A stretch of 37,127 bases of DNA from CAZKCI01 sp964551475. Lineage in GTDB: Bacteria; Auribacterota; Erginobacteria; Erginobacterales; CAZKCI01. The notes beneath the pieces were generated by a model. That model saw only the letters and a program-made list of their open reading frames with translations. It was not told where the DNA came from and ran no database searches. Location: NCBI GenBank assembly GCA_964551475.1, contig CAZKCI010000106.1, positions 1 to 37,127 on the forward strand, read 5' to 3'. Of the stretch, positions 16,741-25,600 are shown one piece after another (the first letter of the stretch is position 1; every line of letters starts with the position of its first letter). A program made the position numbers and the translations under genes.

Positions 16741-17132
16741 CGGCCCGTCTTAAAAGCGCTCCAGCTCTCCCCCAGACGAAAAAGTTGTTTGCCGGCGATA
16801 TCATACGTTTTAATCAAATCCTCGCAGAGGCGGGCCTCAACATACCTCGAGTAGAGATCTTTGCAGTGACTCAGGCAGACAATCATCTCGTTGCATTCAC
16901 CCATGGCGTCTTCGATATACTTTTGAAACCCTCGGGCCTGTTGCCTCTTGGCAAAGCCTTCTCCGATCAGGCGCGGGATCGCCTTGCAGGCTCTGCTCAT
17001 CTGGTCCTTGAGATCGAACTTCTCACAGTCCGGCAGTCTGGGCAGTACCTCCTTCATGACGACAAGAGACGCCTGATAGGTTCTCTGGTAAACATCCAAA
17101 TCCGTGAAACTGACTATCCTCCGTTTGTCCAT
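16698..17132 (-). CDS. Four-helix-bundle protein of the S23 / 23S rRNA IVS-protein family
   Basis: A 144-aa helical protein. The pattern F-T-D-L-D-V-Y-Q, L-x-D-Q-M-S-R-A-C-K-A-I-P, I-G-E-G-F-A-K-R, Y-I-E-D-A-M-G-E-C-N-E and D-L-Y matches the family of proteins encoded in 23S rRNA intervening sequences and at many dispersed loci; the Avd accessory protein of diversity-generating retroelements shares this fold. Function is unknown for most members; nucleic-acid binding is suspected because of a basic surface. Here the gene sits inside a sugar-nucleotide operon and is bracketed by near-perfect inverted repeats. The ATG at 17132 is preferred over a TTG at 17144. The C-terminal R-P-N-P-N-P-F-T-R-P-T-S-S-P tail is encoded by the left flanking repeat and is unlikely to be native family sequence. 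No reverse transcriptase is present in the window. Confidence 0.85.
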   Translation of the reverse strand: MDKRRIVSFTDLDVYQRTYQASLVVMKEVLPRLPDCEKFDLKDQMSRACKAIPRLIGEGFAKRQQARGFQKYIEDAMGECNEMIVCLSHCKDLYSRYVEARLCEDLIKTYDIAGKQLFRLGESWSAFKTGRPNPNPFTRPTSSP

Positions 17133-17197
17133 GCCGACCACCAATCTCAGCGAAAAATCTTCCTCTCCGTTGAGACGCTACGCCCGGAGAAGGCTTC

Positions 17198-17475
17198 CCC
17201 ATCTACCTGACCCACATCCTTACCCTAACCCATCGACCAGGAGCGTCCAGGGGTCAGGGTTAGGTGGCGTCTCGGCCGGCCAGGCCACACCATTAACCTT
17301 ACCCATCTACCAGACCCACTTCCTCTCCCTAACCCATCGACCAGGAGCGTCCAGGGGTCAGGGTTAGGAAGTGGGACTGGTACATGGGAGAGGGTTAGGT
17401 GGCGGCTGGCCGGCCAAGCCACACCATTAACCTTACCCATCGACCAAACCCACATCCTTACCCTAACCCATCAAC
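17198..17475. repeat. Right flanking repeat cluster: 104-bp tandem units with hairpin cores
   Basis: This fills the gap of over 300 bp between the cytidylyltransferase and four-helix-bundle genes. Unit 1 is 17198-17301. Unit 2 is 17302-17435, the same sequence with a 31-bp internal addition. Unit 3 is partial, 17436-17475. Each full unit has CCCATC-ACC words, CCTAACCC paired with GGGTTAGG, and a GC-rich palindromic core around CGGCCGGCC flanked by GGTGGC and CCACACC. The cytidylyltransferase TGA stop lies at the right edge. 17301-17334 is the inverted partner of 16696-16729, and the core-containing half is related to 32183-32283. Confidence 0.9.
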
Positions 17476-18256
17476 TTTTTTTCCAGGGCGCTTTTCCGCT
17501 CGCCCACAGCTGGTTCAAGGACTCCATGTCCCGCACCGTGTCCATGCAGTGCCAGAAGCCCTCGTGCTCGAAGACCGCGAGCTCCTTGTCCCGGGCCAGG
17601 TTCTCCAGCGGCGCCCGCTCCAGGGCGACGCCGTCCTGCAGATAACGGAAAACCTCCTTCTGGAAAACGAAGAAGCCCCCGTTGATCAGTCCGCTCCGGA
17701 CCTGCGGCTTCTCCCGGAACTCCTCCACCAGCCCATTTTTCACCTGGAGCTCCCCGAATCGGGTCATCGGCCGGACGCCGGTGACGGTGGCGATCTTCCC
17801 CTTTTTGCGGTGGTAGCGGAGGAGGGCGGCGAGGTCCACGTCCGAGACGCCGTCTCCATAGGTGGCCATAAAAGTGGAGGATTCGATATACGGCTCGATC
17901 ATCTTGATCCGCTCCGAAGTCAAGGTGCCGAGCCCGGTGTTGGCGAGCGTGATCCGCCAATCCGGGTGAAGATGGGTGTGCGGAGTGATGATCTTATCGG
18001 CGCCGAGATCGATGGTTATGTCATTGGTGTAGTATTCAAAATTCAGGAAGTAGTCCTTGATCATCTCCCCCTTGTAGCCCAGGGTGAGAATAAAGTCCTT
18101 GAAGCCGAAATCGGAATAGATCCCCATGATGTGGGTGAGGAGCGGCTGGTCCCCGATCCGGACCATGGGCTTGGGGCGATACTCCGTTTCCTCGACCAGC
18201 CGGGTGCCCCGCCCCCCGCAGAGGATCACGACCTTGATCAGATTTTTCTCTTCCAT
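17471..18256 (-). CDS. rfbF: Glucose-1-phosphate cytidylyltransferase
   Basis: A 261-aa nucleotidyltransferase. L-C-G-G-R-G-T-R-L is the nucleotide-binding loop, R-P-K-P-M-V the sugar-phosphate binding segment with the conserved Lys, and T-Y-G-D-G-V-S-D carries the metal-binding Asp. E-E-T-E just after the loop and H-I-M in the third helix are specific to RfbF-type enzymes, which make CDP-glucose from CTP and glucose 1-phosphate. Its length is that of the family. The start at 18256 has GGAG upstream and overlaps the preceding GT2 gene by 19 bp. The product would feed the dehydratase encoded downstream, beyond the four-helix-bundle insertion. The stop codon lies at the edge of the repeat cluster. 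Confidence 0.9.
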   Translation of the reverse strand: MEEKNLIKVVILCGGRGTRLVEETEYRPKPMVRIGDQPLLTHIMGIYSDFGFKDFILTLGYKGEMIKDYFLNFEYYTNDITIDLGADKIITPHTHLHPDWRITLANTGLGTLTSERIKMIEPYIESSTFMATYGDGVSDVDLAALLRYHRKKGKIATVTGVRPMTRFGELQVKNGLVEEFREKPQVRSGLINGGFFVFQKEVFRYLQDGVALERAPLENLARDKELAVFEHEGFWHCMDTVRDMESLNQLWASGKAPWKKS

Positions 18257-18969
18257 TGGCTGAGCTCCCTTCCCAGGCGGTATTTAAGAATATTAAAAAC
18301 GAATTCGAAGACGGTCGCGAGGCGGACGTTGGATTTCCCCCCCTTCCGCTTCCGGAAGACGCTGGTGATCTCCCGGATCGAAAGATGGAGAATTCTCGCC
18401 TTGACCATAATCTCGGCGTTGAGAAACCAGTCGCGCGATTGCAGATCGAGCTTCTTCAGCCATTCCCGGGGGAAGACCAGCGGCGTGGCGTTGATGTCGT
18501 AGAAAGGAAGATCGAAAAGGAGACAGAGGGTCATCACATAGACGTCGGAGATGACGCCCCGGACGAAGCCGTCCTGGCGGTAGGCGCGGCGGGCCTTGAC
18601 CAGATCGTAGCCGGGGCGCGTCTCCCGGTAGAGGCGGACCACGTCCGCCGGGTCGACCTGGCCATCCCCGGCCATAAAGCCGACCCACTCCCCCTCCGCC
18701 GCCTGCATCCCCTGAATCGCCCCCCAGCCGTAGCCGAGGTTCTTCTCCACCGTCACCGCCTGGAGACGCGGATCGTGGGCGGTCAGCTCCCGGATCAGCA
18801 ACGGTGTGCGGTCGGTCGATCCGTTGTTGACCAGAAGCAGCTGGTAATCGGCCCGGGCGCCGTCGAGGGCTTCCTGGAGCCCGGAGATGACGCCCAGGAT
18901 GGCCTCCTCCTCGTTGTAAAAGAGAAGAGCGAGGGAGAAGCGCGCGGGATGTCTGTCCGGGATCTTCAT
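18238..18969 (-). CDS. Glycosyltransferase family 2
   Basis: A 243-aa GT-A fold protein: A-L-L-F-Y-N-E-E-E at the start, V-N-N-G-S-T-D-R-T (nucleotide binding), N-L-G-Y-G-W-G-A-I-Q-G, and A-G-D-G-Q-V-D in the place of the metal-binding DxD. The D-G-Q variant is usual in polyprenyl-phosphate glycosyltransferases of the DPM1/GtrB type. With GT39-type transferases in the same operon, a role in making the polyprenyl-phosphate sugar donor is attractive but inferred. It is the first gene of the operon; the best promoter lies about 160 bp upstream. Confidence 0.85.
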   Translation of the reverse strand: MKIPDRHPARFSLALLFYNEEEAILGVISGLQEALDGARADYQLLLVNNGSTDRTPLLIRELTAHDPRLQAVTVEKNLGYGWGAIQGMQAAEGEWVGFMAGDGQVDPADVVRLYRETRPGYDLVKARRAYRQDGFVRGVISDVYVMTLCLLFDLPFYDINATPLVFPREWLKKLDLQSRDWFLNAEIMVKARILHLSIREITSVFRKRKGGKSNVRLATVFEFVFNILKYRLGRELSQWKRKI

Positions 18970-19311
18970 CTGCCTGCGACTGCCGTGAATCTCTCGCTCG
19001 CCATCCGTGAAATTTTCACCGCGTCATCCCCGATTGCTGGATGCTCCCGGCGCTTGCCCAAGCCCCGGCGGGAAGCTTGACTGTCGAGTAAAGCTTGCGT
19101 TTCACGCTCTCCGAACAACTAAGTTTATTATATACGGGACCGGCAGAAAAGTCATTCCCCGCGCAACGGGAAGGAGAGGGAAATTCGCCTGGACTCTCGG
19201 GCGGCGCAATGCCATGATCCCGAAGGCGATCCGGGCGGGCGGCCCGGGCTGCCCCGGAGGACAGCCGCGGCCGATCATCAGGATATTGTCCCCGCCCGGC
19301 GCACAGGCGCG
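18970..19311. other. Divergent intergenic region (342 bp) without a supported gene
   Basis: Short frames on both strands show no recognisable protein features. The region has one AT-rich patch (about 19121-19135) with a good minus-strand -10 box. No word array of the kind found in other gaps was seen here. A convincing plus-strand promoter for the 19312 gene was not found. Confidence 0.55.
19127..19155 (-). promoter_or_regulatory. Predicted sigma70-type promoter for the minus-strand glycan operon
   Basis: On the minus strand ATGACT (19150-19155) is followed by 17 nt and a consensus TATAAT (19127-19132). Transcription would start near 19120, giving a leader of about 150 nt before the GT2 start at 18969. 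It lies in the only AT-rich patch of the gap. Confidence 0.5.
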
Positions 19312-20802
19312 ATGACACCGTACCCCCCGAACGATCGGGAATGGCGCATTTTCGTATCGGTGTTCGGCGCTCTGACGGTTTTACTGGCCCTGCTAATCTG
19401 GGCGATCCCCTTTTTCCCCACGCAGGATGGGCCTTCCCATCTGTATAACGCCTGGCTGCTGCACGCCGTGGGCGATCCCCGGTTTCCCCTGATCAGCCGC
19501 CATTATGCAATCCAGTCTTCGCCTTTTCCCAACTGGGCGACCCACGCTTTTCTTTCCGTCTGCCTGTATGCGTTCCCCCCGAGAATCTGCGAGAAAATTT
19601 GGCTGACCGTGCTGGTCCTCGGCCTTCCGATCGGCGCGCTGATGCTCGCGGACGCCGGCGCGCGCGCTTCCGGCTCCACCGGCCGGTGTCGCTCCGTCCC
19701 CTGGTGGACGCTGTTCTCCTTCCCCCTCGCCCTCAATCACCTGATGTTGAAAGGCTTTGAAAACCATGAGTTCGGCCTGATCCTGTTCCTGATCGCCGTC
19801 GCGCTGGCCTTTCGATTATCCGAGCGCTGGTCCGGATCCCGATTGACCGGCCTGATCATCGTCGTTCTCCTGAGCTATTTTTCACACCTCTTGTCTTTTT
19901 ACCTCATCCTCCTGGCCCTGGCTATCGTGCTCGTTCTCTGCCGGGACATGAGGCATCGGATCTGGAGCGGCCTTATCTTCGCCGGCATCGGCGGCCTCGC
20001 CTACTGCTTCACGAGGGAGATGGGGGGACACTATCAATACCGCCTGCCCCGCTTCAAGGAGCTCGCGGCCCGCCTGGGCGAGCTGATTTCATTCAACTCC
20101 CTCTGGGGATTCGACCCTGATCCGGCCTGGGCGTGGGTCTTCCCCGCCTGCGTCGGCATCGGGATTGCCATCGGCATCAGCCACTGGCGCCGAACGAGGT
20201 CTCCCGCCGGGACAACCAATTCCGACCAGACGCGCCACCGGTTATGCCTGGCCGTGATACTGGGGGCGATGGCGATTCTCTATTTTCTCAGCCCGGCAAA
20301 AATATCCCATTTATCGTACATCTTAACCCGGATACAACTCTATCTCATCGCCCTCGTGTTGTGTCTGCTTCCCCTGCCCCGCGCGCGGATAGGCAAACAG
20401 GCGCTGGTCGTTGCCCTGGTCGCCGCCAGTCTCTATCGGTTCGGGACGGCAGTCCGAAGCCATCAGGAGATCAGCGGCCACTATCGGCGGCTCCTGGCCG
20501 CGGCCGCGGCGATACCCGAACATTCCATCGTTCACGTCGACGCCGCCAGCCTGCCCAGATGGAATATGGGGATATCTCCCCTCTTGCATGCGATCTGCTA
20601 TGGCTTGCTCGGAAAAGATTGCCTCTACATGAACAATTACGAGGCCACGCTTGCCTATTTCCCGATCAAGCGCACTCTGGCGGATGAGCCCGAGATACGA
20701 TCCATTCGCGAGATTAGATACACGGATGACGACTATCGCCTCAGCATCGCCGAACGCCCGGCGCCGCCCGGGAGCGGCGGCGGAGAGCGGGTCAGGCCAT
20801 GA
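19312..20802 (+). CDS. Polytopic membrane protein, GT-C-like
   Basis: A 496-aa hydrophobic protein with about ten membrane segments. After the first helix it has T-Q-D-G-P-S-H-L-Y-N-A-W, an acidic-His loop of the sort that forms the active site of GT-C glycosyltransferases. A soluble tail of about 100 residues follows the last helix and includes the S-I-V-H-V-D-A-A-S-L-P-R-W segment. No family can be named with confidence. It stands alone on the plus strand between two minus-strand groups and overlaps the convergent cupin gene by 11 bp. No clear Shine-Dalgarno is visible before the ATG. Confidence 0.7.
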   Translation: MTPYPPNDREWRIFVSVFGALTVLLALLIWAIPFFPTQDGPSHLYNAWLLHAVGDPRFPLISRHYAIQSSPFPNWATHAFLSVCLYAFPPRICEKIWLTVLVLGLPIGALMLADAGARASGSTGRCRSVPWWTLFSFPLALNHLMLKGFENHEFGLILFLIAVALAFRLSERWSGSRLTGLIIVVLLSYFSHLLSFYLILLALAIVLVLCRDMRHRIWSGLIFAGIGGLAYCFTREMGGHYQYRLPRFKELAARLGELISFNSLWGFDPDPAWAWVFPACVGIGIAIGISHWRRTRSPAGTTNSDQTRHRLCLAVILGAMAILYFLSPAKISHLSYILTRIQLYLIALVLCLLPLPRARIGKQALVVALVAASLYRFGTAVRSHQEISGHYRRLLAAAAAIPEHSIVHVDAASLPRWNMGISPLLHAICYGLLGKDCLYMNNYEATLAYFPIKRTLADEPEIRSIREIRYTDDDYRLSIAERPAPPGSGGGERVRP

Positions 20803-21151
20803 CCGTGTCCTGGTCGGAGTAGGCCGGGACGCAGCAGCAGAGGAAAACCAAGTCCTCGGCCCCCGTGTTCCGGATCCGATGGCGGGATCCGGGAAGGATG
20901 GCGATGCCGTCCCCCGGCGCCACGTCCCTCTCTTCGCCCGCGATCCTCATCCTTCCCCGCCCCTTGAGGACATAGTAGATCTCCTCGGTTCCGGGGTGGC
21001 TGTGTTCTTCGGTCGCTTGCCCCGCCCGAACCGTCGCCTCGGCCAGCGACTGCCGCCGGATCGCGGAGTGGCGCGGGGCGAGGATCTCCCGGATGATCGA
21101 GGAGTCCTTGGTGACGAAGGCCGGCGCCCGGTCGCGGTTGCTGATCTCCAT
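20792..21151 (-). CDS. Small single-domain cupin protein
   Basis: A 119-aa cupin. Motif 1 is E-H-S-H-P-G-T-E-E-I-Y-Y-V-L-K-G-R-G, with two His and a Glu as metal ligands; motif 2 is G-D-G-I-A-I-L-P-G-S-R-H-R-I-R-N with the third His. Such proteins may be sugar isomerases, epimerases or metal-dependent regulators; nothing here selects one. The ATG at 21151 has GAGGAGGA (21158-21165) at ideal spacing; the in-frame ATG at 21157 would touch the Shine-Dalgarno, and longer frames lack one. It lies 41 bp downstream of the membrane-protein gene, probably co-transcribed. Confidence 0.85.
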   Translation of the reverse strand: MEISNRDRAPAFVTKDSSIIREILAPRHSAIRRQSLAEATVRAGQATEEHSHPGTEEIYYVLKGRGRMRIAGEERDVAPGDGIAILPGSRHRIRNTGAEDLVFLCCCVPAYSDQDTVMA

Positions 21152-21157
21152 GGTCAT

Positions 21158-21165
21158 TCCTCCTC
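21158..21165 (-). promoter_or_regulatory. Strong Shine-Dalgarno deciding the cupin start
   Basis: GAGGAGGA on the minus strand lies 6 nt from the ATG at 21151 but directly abuts the ATG at 21157, favouring the inner start. Confidence 0.65.
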
Positions 21166-21192
21166 TTCGTGGTCGAACACCTTGCCGCTTAT

Positions 21193-22662
21193 TCATGATT
21201 CCGACGGATCACGCCCCTCCTCCAGCGGCCGAGGCCGGGACCTGGCCAGCCGTCGTTTCAGCGCGGCGCCAGGTCGGTAAAACACCACCGCGATGAAGAC
21301 CCAGGTTATATTCTCTACCAGGAATCTGTAGCGCTCGTTTTCACCGTGCTCGCACAGGCAGGATACGGCCGTCGTATAGACAATGAGCGCGCCGCACCAG
21401 AGCATGACCGGATCCCCGCGAATGATCTCCGCCCAGGATAGATGACGCCGATCGCAACGGGCCAGGCATAACTGAAACGCATACATCAGCAGGGAGGCGG
21501 GGATCAGGAAGAAGAGGATGGAACCGTAGCCGGCCACCGGGCCCGACCCCCCTCCGCCGGCCGCCAATGCATTCGCATAGAGCCTCTCGGCCCCCCGGAT
21601 TTTCGCGGCGTTGCGCGTGACATGACGGAAATGCGAAGACGGCCGGCAGTAATATATATACGCTTTCAGGAGCGTCCGAGCGTATCGGGCCGGGTCGTGG
21701 GCGATCAGGCGGGGGGCGTTGGCCGCGTAGGCCCGGGATATCTCGGGGATATTGATATTGTGGTAGTCATTCCTGGCTAGAACCGGCACATCCGAGCGCC
21801 GGTCGAATCCATACTCACGGTAGGATGCCGGGCGGCTGTAGGCCTTGACCTGGGCGGCGACGGGGTCGAGGATTCCGACGGCCTGAAGGCCGCGCAGTTC
21901 TTCCCGGCTATAATCCGTGGTCACGACCTTCCACTGGCTGATCCCGAACCAGCTGCTGGTGCCCCAGAAATCAAATAAGCTGTAATTTTTGAGATACCAC
22001 ACGAACGTGGGGATGCTGATCGCCGCGCTGATCAAGAGAGCGCGCTTCCTTCTGCTGCGGTCAATAAGCGTGAGCGCGATAATACCCGCCGGCACCAGAA
22101 GAACCGCCTGGTAAATGCTGCGCATGAGTATCAGAAGATTACAGCTACCGATAAAAGAACACAGGGCGGCGGATGATCGCGCCCTCCAGAACCAGGATAG
22201 GCAATAGACGCTCAGAACCGCCAAAAAGGCTGACGGCACATCGTAAAGGATATAGGCCTCGTATAGGAACAAGGGCGGGCTCAACGACAGGATTGCCGCC
22301 ACGCCGAAAGCCGGCCACCGCGGGAGAAAGCCCCGGACCAGAATAAGATAGAGCATCCCCGAGAGAAGCGCGCCCAGGCCAATATTCGCATAATGAAGAG
22401 CGTAGAGCTGACGGGAGGGGAAAAGCTTCGCCAACACTCCCCCCCAGATGTTGAAAAGGGGGGGTTGCGAATGCAAATACCAGATGCTGCGCGGGAAATC
22501 CGTCCGCACGAGCTCCAGCGGAATGGTCTGCCAGAACCGATCCCATGATCTCCATCGGGGATTCGCCCGGATCGAGACGCCCCGGCCAAGCAGGCAATAG
22601 AGAGCCACCGACAGGTGGAGCAGTCCGATCAGAAAGGCGCCGTACCGGTCTCGCTTGAACAT
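21193..22662 (-). CDS. Polytopic membrane glycosyltransferase-like protein (GT-C/PMT-like)
   Basis: A 489-aa protein with a first helix at residues about 8-26, then a loop containing L-H-S-Q-P-P-L-F-N, which resembles the H-P-P-L motif of PMT_2 proteins, and about nine further helices. Near the C-terminus H-G-E-N-E-R-Y-R-F precedes the last helix, again as in PMT_2 proteins. The acidic residue expected in the first loop may be supplied by W-D-R-F. It is 2 bp downstream of the large membrane protein gene and surely co-transcribed. The acceptor is unknown. Confidence 0.75.
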   Translation of the reverse strand: MFKRDRYGAFLIGLLHLSVALYCLLGRGVSIRANPRWRSWDRFWQTIPLELVRTDFPRSIWYLHSQPPLFNIWGGVLAKLFPSRQLYALHYANIGLGALLSGMLYLILVRGFLPRWPAFGVAAILSLSPPLFLYEAYILYDVPSAFLAVLSVYCLSWFWRARSSAALCSFIGSCNLLILMRSIYQAVLLVPAGIIALTLIDRSRRKRALLISAAISIPTFVWYLKNYSLFDFWGTSSWFGISQWKVVTTDYSREELRGLQAVGILDPVAAQVKAYSRPASYREYGFDRRSDVPVLARNDYHNINIPEISRAYAANAPRLIAHDPARYARTLLKAYIYYCRPSSHFRHVTRNAAKIRGAERLYANALAAGGGGSGPVAGYGSILFFLIPASLLMYAFQLCLARCDRRHLSWAEIIRGDPVMLWCGALIVYTTAVSCLCEHGENERYRFLVENITWVFIAVVFYRPGAALKRRLARSRPRPLEEGRDPSES

Positions 22663-22664
22663 GG

Positions 22665-25600
22665 CTAATCGATCTTCGTCCTGAACCAGGTTTTGATGTC
22701 GGGGCAGACCTGGATCCTATCGCAGGCCAGGGGAGCGTTCCCGACGGCGGCGATCCTGAACTCCAGGCGGTTGGCCGGGCGGTCGTTGACAAACGGGAGC
22801 GCGATGTCGCTGTACTCTTCGCTGGCCGAGACATCGGAGCGGGTGACCACGCGCTGGGCCAGTATGGTTTTCCCGCCATCGCAGCTGACATCCAGGACCA
22901 CGATCGGCCCGGGGCCGGCCGCGCGACCCGGAACTTTCAGGCGGAAAGTCGCCACCCAGGGCTGGGCGGGGAGGAAAGCGTAGGGGCCGAAAACGAGGCA
23001 ACCGGGACGGTCCCGGAGAGGATCATACCGCCGGACGGCCCGGCCGGAGGCGGAGGGGTCGCTCTCCTCCCGCCCGGTCCGACGGCAGAGAGCCTCGCAT
23101 TCGAAAAGCCGGCTGTACTTCTCCAGCCACCAGGACGGATCATCCCGGAAATAGGAGCGGAACCATCCGGCGAAAGCCTCGTCGTTCTCCAGCGCTTCCC
23201 TCACTCCGGGCGCGGGAAGGCGCAGAGGGAAAGGCCGGCTCCCGGAGATCCTGCGCTCGATCTGATCCTCCGTCACATACATCCTGATAAAAAATTTTCT
23301 CCCCTCCCCCGATGACGCCCGCAGGCCGTACAGGTAATACTCCTCGCCGCAGATTCTTCTCAGGAATTCGGGGAGAGCGGCGGGCGCGAACGTCCAACGC
23401 TGAGGGGACAGATCCGCGAAAGCGAAGGTCCTCTCCTCCCCGCCACAGCTCACCGTGATCTCCGAGGGAAACTCCGTGGGCACGATCTCGATCCCCAAAC
23501 GGTCCAGTCTTTCGCGGGAGGCGATCAGCCGTTCCACGATTCCCGGGGGCTGGAGCCAGCAGCCGGGAGGGTTGCGGAGCACGCGCCGATCGTCCGGATA
23601 CCAGACCAGGGCCGGGAAAAATGATTCCGCGTAGTCCAGATCATATTCCTCCAGAATCCGGGCTTGTTCTTCGCTCGCCGGTCCGGTCCCGGGAGGCCGC
23701 GCTAGGACCGACATGATCGCCGAGTTTCCCTCCTGCCAGACGGTTTGGAAGTACGGGCTGGCGGTGTACTCCCGGAAAAGCGCGGATTGCTTTCGGATAT
23801 CTGAAAACAGGAGGTAGCGGACATGGCGGTCGGCCAAGAGCTCGTATCTCCCGCGGTCGGAGACAATCGAGGCGTAATCCGGTGCCTGCCCGGGCGGGGC
23901 CGCAAAGATCTGGGCTTCTACCGCTCCCCGCTCGCGCGCAAACCGCTCCAGCGAGGGAGAAGCGCTTATCCAGCCTTGGAGCAGAAATATGTCGGCATAC
24001 GTCGGGAGCATGTTCGTGGACGGAGGATTATCCGCCAGGAATACCGGCCGCCCCGGGCAATGCTGGTTCAGATAGCCAATCGTCGGACTGTCGCGAAGGA
24101 GGGAGACGCTCGGCCGGAAGAATGAGAACTCCCCCCGCACAGTGTTCCGGATGACATAGAGCAGGTGGGGGGCCAGCAGAGCCAGAATGAAAACCAGGTG
24201 GGCCGGGCGAAAAATCCGGCCGGGGCACGGTTGCTCGCCGGTCTCGAAAGGAGGGAAGGTGTGGCGCAGCAGCCGGACGATGAATACGGCGATCATCCCG
24301 AAGGCCACCGCCGGCATGACCCACAACTGGATTGGGGGGAAATAACGCTGAAACGCCGGCACGATCAGCTTCGGATAGAGAAATGCCACCGCGGCGGAGG
24401 CAGCCAGCAAAGCCGGCGGGAATTTTCCGGGGAGATAACCTCCGCTCCCTCTTCTCCGGAAGAGGCCTTCATACAAGGAGACGCCGAGTCGCGCGACAAC
24501 GATGGGCACGGGCATCAGGATGAACATCCGGTACACACCGGGGAAACTGAGCGCCGGGGCGAGAATATATATGGCCAACGGATTGAATTGAACCAAGAGC
24601 AGGCACAACGCGATGGCCAGACAATAAACGTCCACGGGCGGGATCCTCTTCCGGAATAAGAGAAAAAAGGCATAGAGCCATCCCAGCCAGGCGAACTGGT
24701 TAAATACAATCGAGGGTTTCACGATGACGTGATCCGTGCGCCCCAATCGCTCGATAGAATTCCCGTTGATGCGCGCCCGGCGATTCAGAAAATATGCCTT
24801 GTCGATTTCATACATCTCGCGGGCGGAACTCGTCTTGACCAATTCCGACATGCCCAGCGCCAGGGGGGCGGCCAGGACCAGCAGCAGGGCGATGGCGCAA
24901 AGCACGGGCTGGAGAGCGATCCGCTGCTTCAACATGATGCGGGAAAGAACGGCATAGAAAACTGCGATCAGCATAAAATAAATCAAATGGCTGCCATGGA
25001 TGGCCAGTTGAGCAGCCGCCAGAATGCTGAAAACGACGACGGGAAAAAATGCTCTCCGGGCCTTCTGCCGCAGGAGCAGCAGATACAGAGACAGCAGCAG
25101 CGGCAGCAGGATGGCGTCGCTGAAATTTCGGGGCAGCAGAATCTCGGCCCAAAGCCGGCAGCGGTAGATAAAACAGAAGATCAGGCAAAAACAAGCGGCG
25201 GTGCCGAGGGCGAACCTTTTGCTCGAACTCAACAGGAGGGCCAGCGTATACGACACTCCCGTGCTGATCAAAAAGAAGCCAGCAGGCACCGCGCCGGAGA
25301 CAACGATCGGATCGAGACGGCTGAGGCGACAGACGGCCGCGACTGAGAAATGCAGCAGGGGATAACGGTAGGGCAGGATGGGGGGAAATTGATAGCGCGC
25401 CCAGGTTTGGAACGGCCAATAGTATGACGACGCGGCGATTTTTCTGATCCCGGCGATATGGAAAATGTGGTCCAGATATATGTATTCTCGCTTGGCCATG
25501 ACGAGAATGAGAGACAGAGCAAAAATAGCCGCGCCGATCGCCACCAGGGGGTCTCGGAACACCGCAACCGCGCGTTTCCACCGTCTCCGGCTCTCGAACC

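Noticed and set aside
17198..17475. Possible CRISPR-like array of direct repeats
   Set aside because: The units are long (104 and 134 bp), internally palindromic and adjacent, with no unique spacers of constant length and no cas genes nearby.
18970..19311. Small overlapping frames on both strands in the divergent gap
   Set aside because: No ribosome-binding sites, no motifs and skewed composition; more likely a leader and promoter region.
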